From: Xanthomonas prunicola
Lineage (GTDB): Bacteria > Pseudomonadota > Gammaproteobacteria > Xanthomonadales > Xanthomonadaceae
Length of the DNA stretch: 64,000 nt
Reading direction: 5' to 3'
Assembly: GCF_002846205.1 (NCBI RefSeq)
Contig: NZ_PHKV01000002.1
Span: forward strand, 1 to 64,000
Every line of letters begins with the position of its first letter. Within the stretch, counting starts at the first letter, position 1. Positions 20,828 through 29,451 of this stretch are shown piece after piece. The position numbers were made by a program, and so were the translations under genes. Under the pieces are notes generated by a model. It was given only the letters and a program-made list of their open reading frames with translations. It had not been told where the DNA came from and made no database searches.

Positions 20828-22525
20828 TCAATACGCTGCGGTGACGCTAACGCCGGAAAAGCCCAGCGTTGCCTTCAAGCGCACGTAGTAGACACCCGCT
20901 GCCGGCGCCGCCAGCGTGCAGCTGTCGCCATTGCCCGGCAACATGCTGCGGCAGCTGTACGCGGCATCGGTTGGTAACGCACCAGCACGTACCGAGAGGT
21001 CGGCATTCCCGCTGCCACCGGCGAGCGTGACCTTGAGCGAACGTGTGCCGGCGGGCACATTGACTTGGTAATACAGCGAATCGGAGAGCGCTGCGCTCAG
21101 TCCGGTGCGTGCCGCATTACTGGTCAACGTGGTCGAAGCGATCACCGCCGCCACTGCGCCATCAGCATTCACCAGCCCTGCCCCGCACCCTTGTGTGCAG
21201 GCCACCGGTAATGGCCGTGCGCTGGCCTTGAGCAGGGCTTTCACCGTTGCCGGCGTCAGCGGATTCAAGGCCACCGACTGCATCAGCGCCACCACACCAG
21301 CCACATGCGGTGCCGCCATCGAGGTACCGCTATAGACCGCATACGCAGGATTGCCCGGCACCGTGGTTCCGGTATTGAGCGTAGACACGATCGATTGCCC
21401 GGGCGCCGCGATATCCACGCCGTTGCCGAAGTTGGAGAAGCTGGCCCTGGCGCCGGCCGACGTGGTGGCCGCCACTGCGATCACATTCGCGCAATTGGCC
21501 GGCACACTGGTGGAGACATCCATATTGCTGTTGCCGGCGGCCACGACCACCGCGCTGCCACGTGTCACCGCCGCGGTGATGGCGTTGTTCAGCGTCGCCG
21601 AGCATGTTCCCGCGCCGCCCAGCGACAGATTGATCACCGTGGCCGGATTCGGATTGGCCGGCACGCCGTTGACCTTGCCACCGGCCGCCCACACGATCGC
21701 ATCGGCGATATCGGACATGTAGCCGCCGCATCGGCCCAGCACCCGCAAGGGCAGAATCTTGGCGTTGAACGCGGTCCCGACCACGCCCACCGCGTTGTTG
21801 CCGACCGCCGCCACGATGCCTGCCACATGTGTGCCATGCCAGCTGGAATTGGATGCCGACGTGCCAGGCCCGCATTCGTTGGCCGCAGCCCAGTCGCCTT
21901 GGTCGGTGGCAGTGGCATCGCGCGCATTGCCATCGCGCGCAGTGGCCGGGTCGACGATGAAGTCGTAGCCGGGCAACACATTGGCTGCCAGGTCCGGATG
22001 ATTGGTGATGCCGGTGTCGATCACCGCCACCACGATGCCTTTACCGGTGGAGCGGTCCCAGGCCGAACGGATGTTGAGGCTGGCGGCGGTCGCGCCCATC
22101 GCCCACTGCTGTGGCACGCCCGGATCGTTGGGAACCAGCAATGGCCGCATCAGGATGTCCACTTCCACGCGCTTGACGGCTGGGTCCGCGGCCAGGCGCC
22201 GCATCAGGCTTTCCGAATCCACGCGGTCCAGCTTGCGGTCAGCCACCAGCAACATCGGCCCACCACTGAGCCGGCGCGTGGCCGACAAACCCAGCGCACG
22301 TCCGTGCGCCTCCGGCACAGCGCGCGCGATGTCGCCCCATGGCGCAGACAACCCGGTCGCCCGGCTGCTGCCGACGCGGTCCTTGTAGCTGACGATAAAG
22401 CGCTGATGCGTGCTGCTGGAATTCAATCCTTGCAGACTGACCTCGCCAGCGACGGCATGAAACGTGCACGACAACGCGCAGACGAATGCAACGCGGCGCA
22501 GTGCGCCAACTGAGTGATACGACAT
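20828..22525 (-). CDS. Secreted S8 subtilisin-like serine protease with C-terminal PPC domain (copy 1)
   Basis: A 565-aa preproprotease: signal peptide to about residue 27 (SCTFHAVAGEVSL), inhibitor-like propeptide, S8 domain, and a C-terminal PPC domain starting near SLYYQVNVPAGTRSL. The triad motifs are AVIDTGITNHPDL (Asp), HGTHVAGIVAA (His) and YSGTSMAAPHVAG (Ser). The ATG at 22525 has a GGAGGGATGGAG leader; a TTG 18 nt upstream is the alternative. It is one of three tandem paralogues on the minus strand and the most divergent of them. Confidence 0.93.
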   Translation of the reverse strand: MSYHSVGALRRVAFVCALSCTFHAVAGEVSLQGLNSSSTHQRFIVSYKDRVGSSRATGLSAPWGDIARAVPEAHGRALGLSATRRLSGGPMLLVADRKLDRVDSESLMRRLAADPAVKRVEVDILMRPLLVPNDPGVPQQWAMGATAASLNIRSAWDRSTGKGIVVAVIDTGITNHPDLAANVLPGYDFIVDPATARDGNARDATATDQGDWAAANECGPGTSASNSSWHGTHVAGIVAAVGNNAVGVVGTAFNAKILPLRVLGRCGGYMSDIADAIVWAAGGKVNGVPANPNPATVINLSLGGAGTCSATLNNAITAAVTRGSAVVVAAGNSNMDVSTSVPANCANVIAVAATTSAGARASFSNFGNGVDIAAPGQSIVSTLNTGTTVPGNPAYAVYSGTSMAAPHVAGVVALMQSVALNPLTPATVKALLKASARPLPVACTQGCGAGLVNADGAVAAVIASTTLTSNAARTGLSAALSDSLYYQVNVPAGTRSLKVTLAGGSGNADLSVRAGALPTDAAYSCRSMLPGNGDSCTLAAPAAGVYYVRLKATLGFSGVSVTAAY

Positions 22526-22757
22526 GACTCCATCCCTCCCCAAGGATCTGGCAACCTGGATGGCAACGCGCTAACGCTACTGCGATGCGACGTGCCCGAT
22601 GTGCGGGCATGCAGATGGTGCATGCCTCACGTGGGGAGGCTATCGGCGTGCCATCGGGTGCACTGAAGCGGCCCCCCTGTGCGGGTGGACACTTCATTCA
22701 GCCATCGCTGCCAGCCCTATCTGGCGACCCGGCAATTGCCGCTGTCCAAACGCACAC

Positions 22758-22824
22758 TGCCCCGCGCAAAGCGGGGCAATGCAGGTTTCAAACCACCGAC
22801 AGCCACGTCGGGGAAGACCCGACG
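22758..22824 (-). terminator. Hairpins downstream of the middle protease
   Basis: Two stable stems lie just after the stop of the middle protease: TGCCCCGC-N5-GCGGGGCA (22758-22778) and CGTCGGG-N5-CCCGACG (22806-22824). There is no clear T-tract, so they may stabilise the transcript end rather than act as intrinsic terminators. They lie in the 320-nt gap between copies 1 and 2, which has no gene. Confidence 0.45.
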
Positions 22825-22845
22825 CGATGCCGGCAAGGTGCCGTC

Positions 22846-24255
22846 TTACGGGGTCTGGCTGACTGCACCGGCCGCGTTGACGATGCCCGCGCCGCAGCCG
22901 CCCGAGCAAGCGCCCGGTAACGGACGCGCAGTGTTCTTCAACAGCGTTTCCACCGCCGCCGGCGTCAGCGGACGGCTGGCGACCGACTGCACCAGCGCCA
23001 CCACACCGGCCACATGCGGGGCCGCCATCGAGGTGCCGTTGTAGCTGGCGTAACTGGCCGAACCCGGCGTGGTGGTGCCGCTGTTCAAGGTCGACAGGAT
23101 CGCCGAGCCAGGGCCGGAGATATCGATGGTGCTGCCGAAGTTGGAGAAGCTCGAACGCGCGCCGGCCGAGGTGATCGACGCCACCGAAATCACGTTGGCG
23201 CAGCTGGCGGGGGTGAAATTGGCCACGTTGGCATTGCTGTTGCCGGCAGCAACCACCACGGTGGTGCCACGCGACACCGCGCTGTTGATCGCGTTCTGGT
23301 AACTGCTCGAACAACTGCCGCTGCCGCCCAGCGACATGTTGATCACTTCGGCCGGGTTGGCATTGGCCGGCACACCGGACACAGCGCCACCCGAGGCCCA
23401 CACGATCGCATCGACGATATCGGAGGTGGAGCCACCGCATGCGCCCAGTGCACGGATCGGCACGATGCGCGCATTGAACGCAGTGCCGGCGACGCCGGTA
23501 CTGTTGTTGGTGACCGCCGCAATGGTGCCGGCCACATGGGTGCCGTGCCAGCTGGAATTGGAGGCCGACGAACCGGAGCGGCATTGGCCAGCAGTGGTCC
23601 AGTCGCCCTGATCGGCCGGATTGCTGTCACGCCCATTGTTGTCGCGCGCACGCGTGGCATCGCTGATGAAATCGTAGCCCGGCAACACGTTGGCATTGAG
23701 ATCCGGGTGGCTGGTGATGCCGGTGTCGATCACCGCCACCACCACGCCGGTCCCGGTGGCGGTGTCCCAAGCCGGGCGCACGTTGATGCTGGACGAAGAG
23801 GTGCCCAAGCCCCACTGCTCGGACAGACGCGTGTCGTTCGGGGTCAGCACCGGGTACATGATCTGGTCGACCTCCACATAGTCCACGCTGGGGTCGGCCG
23901 CGATGCGGCGCATCAGCGTTTCGGCTTCGGCGCGGTCCAGGCCACGGTCGGTCTTGAGCACCTCCGAACCCAGCGCAGTACGGCGCACGTGGTTCAGGCC
24001 CAGCGCACGACCGGCGCGCGCCGGCATCGCACTGGCAACGGAATTGAGCGATGCGCGCATCGAGGTGGGACTCACCGCCGCACTGGAGCCGTCTTTGTAT
24101 TTGACGATGAAGCGTTCCAGCGTGGGTTGCGAATCCAAGCCAGAGAGATTGACCTGACCGGCGAATGCCGGCACGGCCAGCAGGGACGTCAGCGCGGAAA
24201 CACCCAACACCACCAGCGCGCACCTGGGCGCACGAGGTTGCGACACATTGGACAT
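22846..24255 (-). CDS. Secreted S8 subtilisin-like serine protease lacking the PPC domain (copy 2)
   Basis: The 469-aa precursor has a signal peptide (CALVVLGVSALTSLLAVPAFAG), a propeptide and a complete S8 domain. Triad motifs are VAVIDTGITSHPDL, HGTHVAGTIAA and YNGTSMAAPHVAG. The protein stops at AAGAVSQTP, where its two neighbours continue into a PPC domain, so it is a naturally short version or lost that domain. The start at 24255 has a good AAGGAA ribosome site and matches the copy 3 N-terminus (MSNV/MSNA); longer in-frame starts are rejected. Confidence 0.92.
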   Translation of the reverse strand: MSNVSQPRAPRCALVVLGVSALTSLLAVPAFAGQVNLSGLDSQPTLERFIVKYKDGSSAAVSPTSMRASLNSVASAMPARAGRALGLNHVRRTALGSEVLKTDRGLDRAEAETLMRRIAADPSVDYVEVDQIMYPVLTPNDTRLSEQWGLGTSSSSINVRPAWDTATGTGVVVAVIDTGITSHPDLNANVLPGYDFISDATRARDNNGRDSNPADQGDWTTAGQCRSGSSASNSSWHGTHVAGTIAAVTNNSTGVAGTAFNARIVPIRALGACGGSTSDIVDAIVWASGGAVSGVPANANPAEVINMSLGGSGSCSSSYQNAINSAVSRGTTVVVAAGNSNANVANFTPASCANVISVASITSAGARSSFSNFGSTIDISGPGSAILSTLNSGTTTPGSASYASYNGTSMAAPHVAGVVALVQSVASRPLTPAAVETLLKNTARPLPGACSGGCGAGIVNAAGAVSQTP

Positions 24256-24467
24256 CGATCGTTCCTTATTGGAGAGGTGCCGCAGCTGCGGCGAGAGGAC
24301 CGGCCTTCGCCGCATGCAGCGGATCGGAGCCGGCAACTGCACGGGCGCCAGGCCCATGAAAACGATTGACCGGTGTCCCTTCCGGCCGAGCGGCAACAGC
24401 TCGCCCGCGCCTGCCGAAACGGCAGACCTTTACGAGACATTGCAGATGAGGTGACGCGAAGGAGGCA

Positions 24468-24497
24468 GCGTTCCCTGGCGGCATGGCCAGGGAACGC
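24468..24497 (-). terminator. Strong hairpin downstream of prtA
   Basis: An 11-bp perfect stem GCGTTCCCTGG / CCAGGGAACGC with an 8-nt loop lies 18 nt past the prtA stop codon. The flanking DNA is not T-rich, so termination strength is uncertain, but the position suits the 3' end of the prtA transcript. Confidence 0.55.
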
Positions 24498-24514
24498 ACC
24501 CAGCGAGCGCGCGT

Positions 24515-26248
24515 TTAGTAGCTCGCTGTCAGGGTCACGCCGGAGAACGTGCTGTAGGCCTTGATCCGCACGTAGTAGATGCCCGACGGCGAGGTGATGT
24601 TGCAGGTTTCGTTGTTGCCATCGAGATACGGACGGCAAGCGTAAACGGTGTCGGTCGGCGCGCTGCCGGCCCGCACGTACAGGTCCGCATCGCCGCTACC
24701 ACCATTGGTGGTGACGGTCAGCGTGCCGCTGCCGGCCGGCACCGTGATGGTGTAGTTCAACTCCGCGCCTGCGGTCGCGCCAAGGCCGCTTACCGGCGTG
24801 CCATTGGTCAGGGTGTTGCCGGTTCCGCCACCACCACCGCCATTACTGCCGGCGATGGCCGCGGTCACTGCCGCGTCGGCGTCGACGATGCCCGCACCGC
24901 AACCACCCGAACAGGCGCCCGGCAAGGCGCGCGCGGTGTTCTTCAGCAGCGTTTCTACATCGGCAGGCGTCAACGTGGTCGGTGCAACCGACTGCACCAG
25001 GGCAACAACGCCGGCAACGTGCGGGGCCGCCATCGAGGTACCGTTGTACGAGGCGTAGCTGGGATTGCCCGGGGTGGTGGTGCCGCTATTGAGTGTGGAT
25101 AGAATGCCCGAACCCGGTGCGGAGACATCGATTCCGGCGCCGAAGTTGGAATAGCTGGCCTTGGCACCGGCCGAGGTGGTGGCCGCCACCGCGATCACGT
25201 TGGCGCAGTTGGCCGGCAACGAGCCGGACACGTTGGCCGAACTGTTGCCAGCCGCCACCACCACCGTGGTGCCACGCGAGACCGCACCGTTGATCGCACT
25301 CTGCATGGTGGACGAACAGCTGCCGCCGCCGCCCAGCGACATGTTGATGACTTCGGCCACGTTGGCATTGGCCGGCACGCCGTTGACGCTGCCGCCGGAC
25401 GCCCAAATGATGGCATCGGCGATATCCGACAGCGAGCCACCGCACCGCCCCAGCACGCGCACCGGCACCACCTTGGCATTGAACGCAGTGCCGGCGACAC
25501 CGGTGGTGTTGTTGGTCACCGCTGCCACCGTGCCGGCGACATGGGTCCCATGCCAGCTGGAATTGGATGTGGAGCACCCACTGGTCGAGTTCCAGTCGCC
25601 TTCGTCCGCAGGATTGCTGTCACGCCCGTTGCCGTCGCGCGCGGCGGTGGCATCGCTGATGAAGTCGTAGCCGGGCAGGATGTTGGCGTCGAGATCGGGA
25701 TGGCTGACGATGCCGGTGTCGATCACCGCGACCACGACGTTGGCACCGGTGGACTTGTCCCAGGCCGAGCGGATGTTGAGACCGGCGTTCGTGGTGCCGA
25801 AGGCCCATTGCTCGGAAAGGCGAGAGTCGTTGGGGGTCAGGACGGCGTGCAGCATCTGATCCACTTCCACGCTCTGCACGTTGGGGTCGGCGGCCAGTTG
25901 ACGCATCAGGGTTTCGGCTTCGGCACGATCCAGCGCGCGGTCGGCCTGCACCAGCTCCGGTCCCACCGCCAGGCGGCGCACGCTGTTCAGGCCCAGCGGC
26001 TTGCCGGCTTTGGTCGGCAGCGCACGCGCTGCTGTACGCAACGAGTTGGTCAACACGCTCGCGCTACTGAGGGCGCTGCTGCCGTTCTTGTAGGTCACGA
26101 TGAACTTCTGATGGGTCTGCGCGGTGGCCAGGCCATCGAGGTAGACATCGCCGGCGAACGCCGGCGTTGCCAGCAGCAGGGAGGTCAGTGCGGAGGCACC
26201 CAGGATGCAGAGCGCACGGTGGCGCGGACGAAACGACGCGTTAGACAT
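24515..26248 (-). CDS. prtA: Major extracellular serine protease (PrtA type), S8 family with PPC domain (copy 3)
   Basis: The 577-aa preproprotein is close in length and sequence to my memory of the X. campestris extracellular protease (about 580 aa). Layout: signal to about residue 33 (ATPAFAG), propeptide to about 140, S8 domain with Asp177, His233 and Ser405 (YNGTSMAAPHVAG), a Gly-rich linker near GGGGGTGN, and a PPC domain to the end. It is probably exported by Sec then type II secretion. A Clp/CRP-like palindrome lies about 180 nt upstream of its ATG. Confidence 0.95.
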   Translation of the reverse strand: MSNASFRPRHRALCILGASALTSLLLATPAFAGDVYLDGLATAQTHQKFIVTYKNGSSALSSASVLTNSLRTAARALPTKAGKPLGLNSVRRLAVGPELVQADRALDRAEAETLMRQLAADPNVQSVEVDQMLHAVLTPNDSRLSEQWAFGTTNAGLNIRSAWDKSTGANVVVAVIDTGIVSHPDLDANILPGYDFISDATAARDGNGRDSNPADEGDWNSTSGCSTSNSSWHGTHVAGTVAAVTNNTTGVAGTAFNAKVVPVRVLGRCGGSLSDIADAIIWASGGSVNGVPANANVAEVINMSLGGGGSCSSTMQSAINGAVSRGTTVVVAAGNSSANVSGSLPANCANVIAVAATTSAGAKASYSNFGAGIDVSAPGSGILSTLNSGTTTPGNPSYASYNGTSMAAPHVAGVVALVQSVAPTTLTPADVETLLKNTARALPGACSGGCGAGIVDADAAVTAAIAGSNGGGGGGTGNTLTNGTPVSGLGATAGAELNYTITVPAGSGTLTVTTNGGSGDADLYVRAGSAPTDTVYACRPYLDGNNETCNITSPSGIYYVRIKAYSTFSGVTLTASY

Positions 26249-26422
26249 CGAATTCCCTTCCAGTCAAGAGAACCGCCGAAGCGGTATTTCCGGAACCGTC
26301 GCAATGGCGAATGCCCCAGAGGCCCGGATCGCCCCCTGTTATCGATCCGTTCAGCGAACCTATCCCAAATAAACCAAACTGGACAATACACAGTTGGTCA
26401 TTTGCAGAATTAAGTTACGTAT

Positions 26423-26440
26423 ATGTGACGTAATTCACAT
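26423..26440. promoter_or_regulatory. CRP/Clp-type binding site upstream of prtA
   Basis: A near-perfect CRP-family palindrome ATGTGA-N6-TCACAT; the core TGTGA-N6-TCACA is exact at 26424-26439. It is about 183 nt upstream of the prtA start and in an AT-rich stretch. In X. campestris the CRP homologue Clp is known to activate extracellular protease and endoglucanase genes in response to c-di-GMP state, so activation of prtA by Clp is the natural reading. Binding here is inferred. Confidence 0.75.
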
Positions 26441-26503
26441 CGGACTCATGCTGACTTCGACGTATCCCAGGTCAAAAAACGTCGTTTTTGCTGTTTTGCA
26501 AAC

Positions 26504-26533
26504 AAAAAAGCCCCCGCGTTGACACACGGAGGC
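26504..26533 (-). terminator. Rho-independent terminator of ilvE
   Basis: On the minus strand a 9-bp stem GCCTCCGTG / CGCGGGGGC (two G-T pairs) with a 6-nt loop is followed by six T residues. It lies 25 nt after the ilvE stop codon. Confidence 0.85.
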
Positions 26534-26557
26534 CCTTGTTTGACGAACTATGTCGGC

Positions 26558-27643
26558 TTACGACAAACGCACCAGCCAGCCGTGACGATCCGGCAGGCGT
26601 CCGTACTGGATGTCGGTCAGTTCCTGGCGCAGGGACATCGTCACCTCGCCCGCCGGCGCGGACAGATCGCCCACCGTAAAGCCATCGCCCTTCAACTCGC
26701 CGATCGGAGTCACCACTGCCGCCGTACCGCAGGCGAACACCTCGGTGATTTCACCCGACGCCACGCCCTGCTTCCACTCATCGATAGCGACCTTGCGCTC
26801 GATCACCTGCATGCCGCGGTCGCGGGCCAGTTGCAGGATGCTGTCACGGGTGATGCCCTCCAGGATGCTGCCGGACAGTTCCGGTGTCACCAGCGTGCCG
26901 TCCTTGTAGACCAGGAACACGTTCATGCCGCCCAGTTCTTCGATGTATTTGCCTTCCACCGGGTCCAGGAACAGCACCTGCGAGCAGCCCTGCGCGTAGG
27001 CCTTCTGCTGCGGCAGCAACGAGGCGGCGTAATTGCCGCCGCACTTGGCCGCGCCGGTGCCGCCCTTGGCCGCACGCGCATATTCGGTGGACAACCAGAT
27101 CGACACCGGCGCCACGCCCTTGGCGAAATACGGGCCAGCCGGGCTGGCGATCACGTAGTACGACGCCTTGTGCGCCGCACGCACACCCAGGAACGCCTCG
27201 TCGGCAATCATGAACGGGCGGAAATACAGGCTGGTTTCCGGCGCCGACGGCACCCAATTGCCGTCCACGGCGACCAGCTGACGCAGCGATTCGACAAACA
27301 GGTCCACCGGCAGTTCCGGCAGCGCCAGACGGCGCGCCGAGCGCTGCAGGCGCTCGCCATTGGCCTGTGGGCGGAAGGTCCAGATCGAGCCGTCGGCATG
27401 CCGGTAGGCCTTGATGCCTTCGAAGATTTCCTGGCCGTAATGCAGCACCGAGGCGGCTGGGTCCAGCTGCAGCGGCCCGTAGGCGCGCACCTGGGCGTCA
27501 TGCCAGCCCTGCTCGTTGTTCCAGGAAATGGCGACCATGTGGTCGGTGAAATGCAGCCCGAAACCGGGCGCGGCCAGGATCACGGACAGTTCGTCGGCGC
27601 TGCGCGGCGACGGAGAACGGGTGGAAGCGAAGGACACGGACAC
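26558..27643 (-). CDS. ilvE: Branched-chain amino-acid aminotransferase
   Basis: A 361-aa fold-type IV PLP aminotransferase of the larger IlvE class. It converts leucine, isoleucine and valine to and from their 2-oxo acids. Visible motifs include the N-terminal FHPAASVLHYGQEIFEGIKAY-like segment (here PAASVLHYGQEIFEGIKA), RPFMIADEAFLGV, KCGGNYAASLLPQQKA near the PLP lysine, and ELGGMNVF. The start is a GTG at 27643 (VSVSFASTRS) with AGGAAT upstream; a second in-frame GTG lies 6 nt later. It is followed by a strong terminator. Confidence 0.94.
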   Translation of the reverse strand: MSVSFASTRSPSPRSADELSVILAAPGFGLHFTDHMVAISWNNEQGWHDAQVRAYGPLQLDPAASVLHYGQEIFEGIKAYRHADGSIWTFRPQANGERLQRSARRLALPELPVDLFVESLRQLVAVDGNWVPSAPETSLYFRPFMIADEAFLGVRAAHKASYYVIASPAGPYFAKGVAPVSIWLSTEYARAAKGGTGAAKCGGNYAASLLPQQKAYAQGCSQVLFLDPVEGKYIEELGGMNVFLVYKDGTLVTPELSGSILEGITRDSILQLARDRGMQVIERKVAIDEWKQGVASGEITEVFACGTAAVVTPIGELKGDGFTVGDLSAPAGEVTMSLRQELTDIQYGRLPDRHGWLVRLS

Positions 27644-27708
27644 CGGAAGATTCCTGTATGGCGGGCGAAAGGACGCGGCGCCACATCTACGGACATGGCG
27701 CCTGACGA

Positions 27709-28263
27709 TCAGAGCATGCCGGTCTCGAGACGGGCCGCTTCGGACATCATATGCCGGCCCCACGGCGGGTCGAACACCAATTCGACGTCGGCCTCGGCAA
27801 TGGTCGGGATCATTTCGACCTTGCTGCGCACGTCATCGACCAGGATCTCACCCATGCCGCAGCCGGGCGCGGTCAGCGTCATCTTGACGTCGACCCGGCG
27901 CTGATTGTCTTCCTCGCGATGGCTGACCACTGCCTCGTAAACCAGCCCGAGATCGACGATGTTGAACGGAATTTCCGGGTCGAAACAGGTGCGCAGCTGC
28001 TGCCACACCAGGGCTTCCACTTCCTCGTCGCTGGCGTTGTCGGGCAGTTCCAGCCCCGGCGGGGCCTCTTTGCCGATCGCATCGCCATCCTTGCCGGCAA
28101 TGCGGAACAGATTGCCTTCGACGAAGACGGTATAGCTGCCACCCAGCGCCTGGGTGATATAGCCGTAACTGCCTGCGGGCAGGGTCACCGAATCGCCCTG
28201 CGGCACCATGACGGCATCGCAATCGCGTTCGAACTGGACGGGTTCGCTGCTACGGGAGTACAT
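27709..28263 (-). CDS. sufT: Putative Fe-S cluster assembly protein SufT (MIP18/DUF59)
   Basis: A 184-aa protein whose C-terminal half is the DUF59 domain: DPEIPFNIVDLGLVY, then the metal-site cysteine in LTAPGCGMGEIL, and VELVFDPPWGR. The N-terminal part resembles the SufT extension. SufT proteins help mature Fe-S proteins. It lies 65 nt upstream of ilvE on the same strand and may be cotranscribed with it, though the suf operon is not nearby. The start MYSRSSEPV was preferred to a longer Arg-rich option. Confidence 0.9.
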   Translation of the reverse strand: MYSRSSEPVQFERDCDAVMVPQGDSVTLPAGSYGYITQALGGSYTVFVEGNLFRIAGKDGDAIGKEAPPGLELPDNASDEEVEALVWQQLRTCFDPEIPFNIVDLGLVYEAVVSHREEDNQRRVDVKMTLTAPGCGMGEILVDDVRSKVEMIPTIAEADVELVFDPPWGRHMMSEAARLETGML

Positions 28264-28449
28264 GAGCTGGATATGGGGCCGCGCAGGTCGCGCGCAAGTC
28301 GGCCATTCTAGCCGACCACGACGGCGTCGCCGCCGGCCGCCCCGCCAAGCGACGACGACGCTGCATTCCATCAGCCGCACTGCCGTGGCGCGCCACGCGT
28401 CGCAAACGCCGGCTTGCGCTCTATCATGTGCGCACTGTCAGGAGCTCCA

Positions 28450-28869
28450 ATGCCGCCCACCACCGCGTCCGCCAGAACTGCCCACTGGCTCTGGCCCCCG
28501 CTCCTGCTGCTGGGATGCGTCACCGCCCTCATCGCCTGGCTGCTCATCGCACTCGCGCTGGGCAACCAGGCCGGCTGGATGGCCGTGGTCGCAGCCCTGG
28601 AGATCGTCTGGATGCTGCGCCTGGGCACCCTGCACGCCGGCCGGTTGCGCATCGGCGTGGCCGTGGTGACGACAGCGCTGATCATCATCGGCACCAACTG
28701 GGGCATCGCCTCGGCGCAACTGGGCGGACCGCTCGGCCTGGATCCGTGGACCTCGGCACAGAAGATGGGCACCGGCCTGGCCTGGACGCTGCTGCAACTG
28801 GCCAACAACGGCTTCGACCTGCTGTGCTACGTCGCAGCCCTGCTGGTGGCGTGGTGGGCGGCGCGCTGA
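28450..28869 (+). CDS. Small inner-membrane protein, unknown function
   Basis: 139 aa with about four predicted membrane helices (WLWPPLLLLGCVTALIAWLL, LGNQAGWMAVVAALEIVWML, IGVAVVTTALIIIGTNWGIA, and a C-terminal LLCYVAALLVAWWA). The start at 28450 follows an AGGAG ribosome site. I do not recognise a named family. It is divergent from sufT. Confidence 0.8.
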   Translation: MPPTTASARTAHWLWPPLLLLGCVTALIAWLLIALALGNQAGWMAVVAALEIVWMLRLGTLHAGRLRIGVAVVTTALIIIGTNWGIASAQLGGPLGLDPWTSAQKMGTGLAWTLLQLANNGFDLLCYVAALLVAWWAAR

Positions 28870-28991
28870 GTCTGATTGCAGCGTAGCGGCCACTGCCAGG
28901 CTGGTGTGATCACCGGCTGACAAGCGCTGACATGCCACAGCCACGAACGCGCGTCCGGACGCGTTCGGCGTTGCTCAAGGACCCGAAGACC

Positions 28992-29402
28992 TCAGCGATA
29001 GATGGCGCCGGGTGCCCAGTACTCCTCGAGCGCGCATTGCGCAGATTCGGTCCATTCGGATCCGTCGGTAAATGCCAGCGTGTCCAAGGTCGCGATGACC
29101 ATGCGTTCTTCGGCAGCGGACAGGCTGCCGAAGCGGGGTGGCTCCCGATCCGGCGGTCGAAGCGACTCCAACAATGCATCCGTGGCATTGGATGCCGCAT
29201 TTGCACAATTGCGCAGCGCGTGCTGCAGCAGATGTGGCAAATAGAAACGCCACGAAACACTGTCCAGGTGATGGATCCCGCAACAGTAACGCTCGAGATA
29301 CTGTGCCGTTACCTCGTCACGTACCGTGTCGAACGGCGGCACCTCGGCATGATCGTCAATCGCGTTCCCGGCACGCAGGGACATGGGTGGACGTTCGCTC
29401 AT
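28992..29402 (-). CDS. Hypothetical protein, DUF6714-like
   Basis: About 136 aa from MSERPPMSLR. The aromatic pattern around SVSWRFYLPHLLQHAL, the Glu-rich FGSLSAAEERMVIATLDTLAF and the C-terminal W-rich part resemble a small uncharacterised family (DUF6714) as I remember it. The longer in-frame start at 29468 would overlap the pntB end, so 29402 is used. It sits just downstream of pntB on the same strand. Confidence 0.6.
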   Translation of the reverse strand: MSERPPMSLRAGNAIDDHAEVPPFDTVRDEVTAQYLERYCCGIHHLDSVSWRFYLPHLLQHALRNCANAASNATDALLESLRPPDREPPRFGSLSAAEERMVIATLDTLAFTDGSEWTESAQCALEEYWAPGAIYR

Positions 29403-29451
29403 CGCAGGCACACCTGCGTCGTGCGGGGCCAGGCGCGCAGCGCCCTGCACA

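Noticed and set aside
21305..22513. A His/Arg-rich plus-strand frame opposite protease copy 1, and a similar one at 23014-24369 opposite copy 2
   Set aside because: Both are shadows of the S8 protease genes, repeated because the proteases are paralogous.
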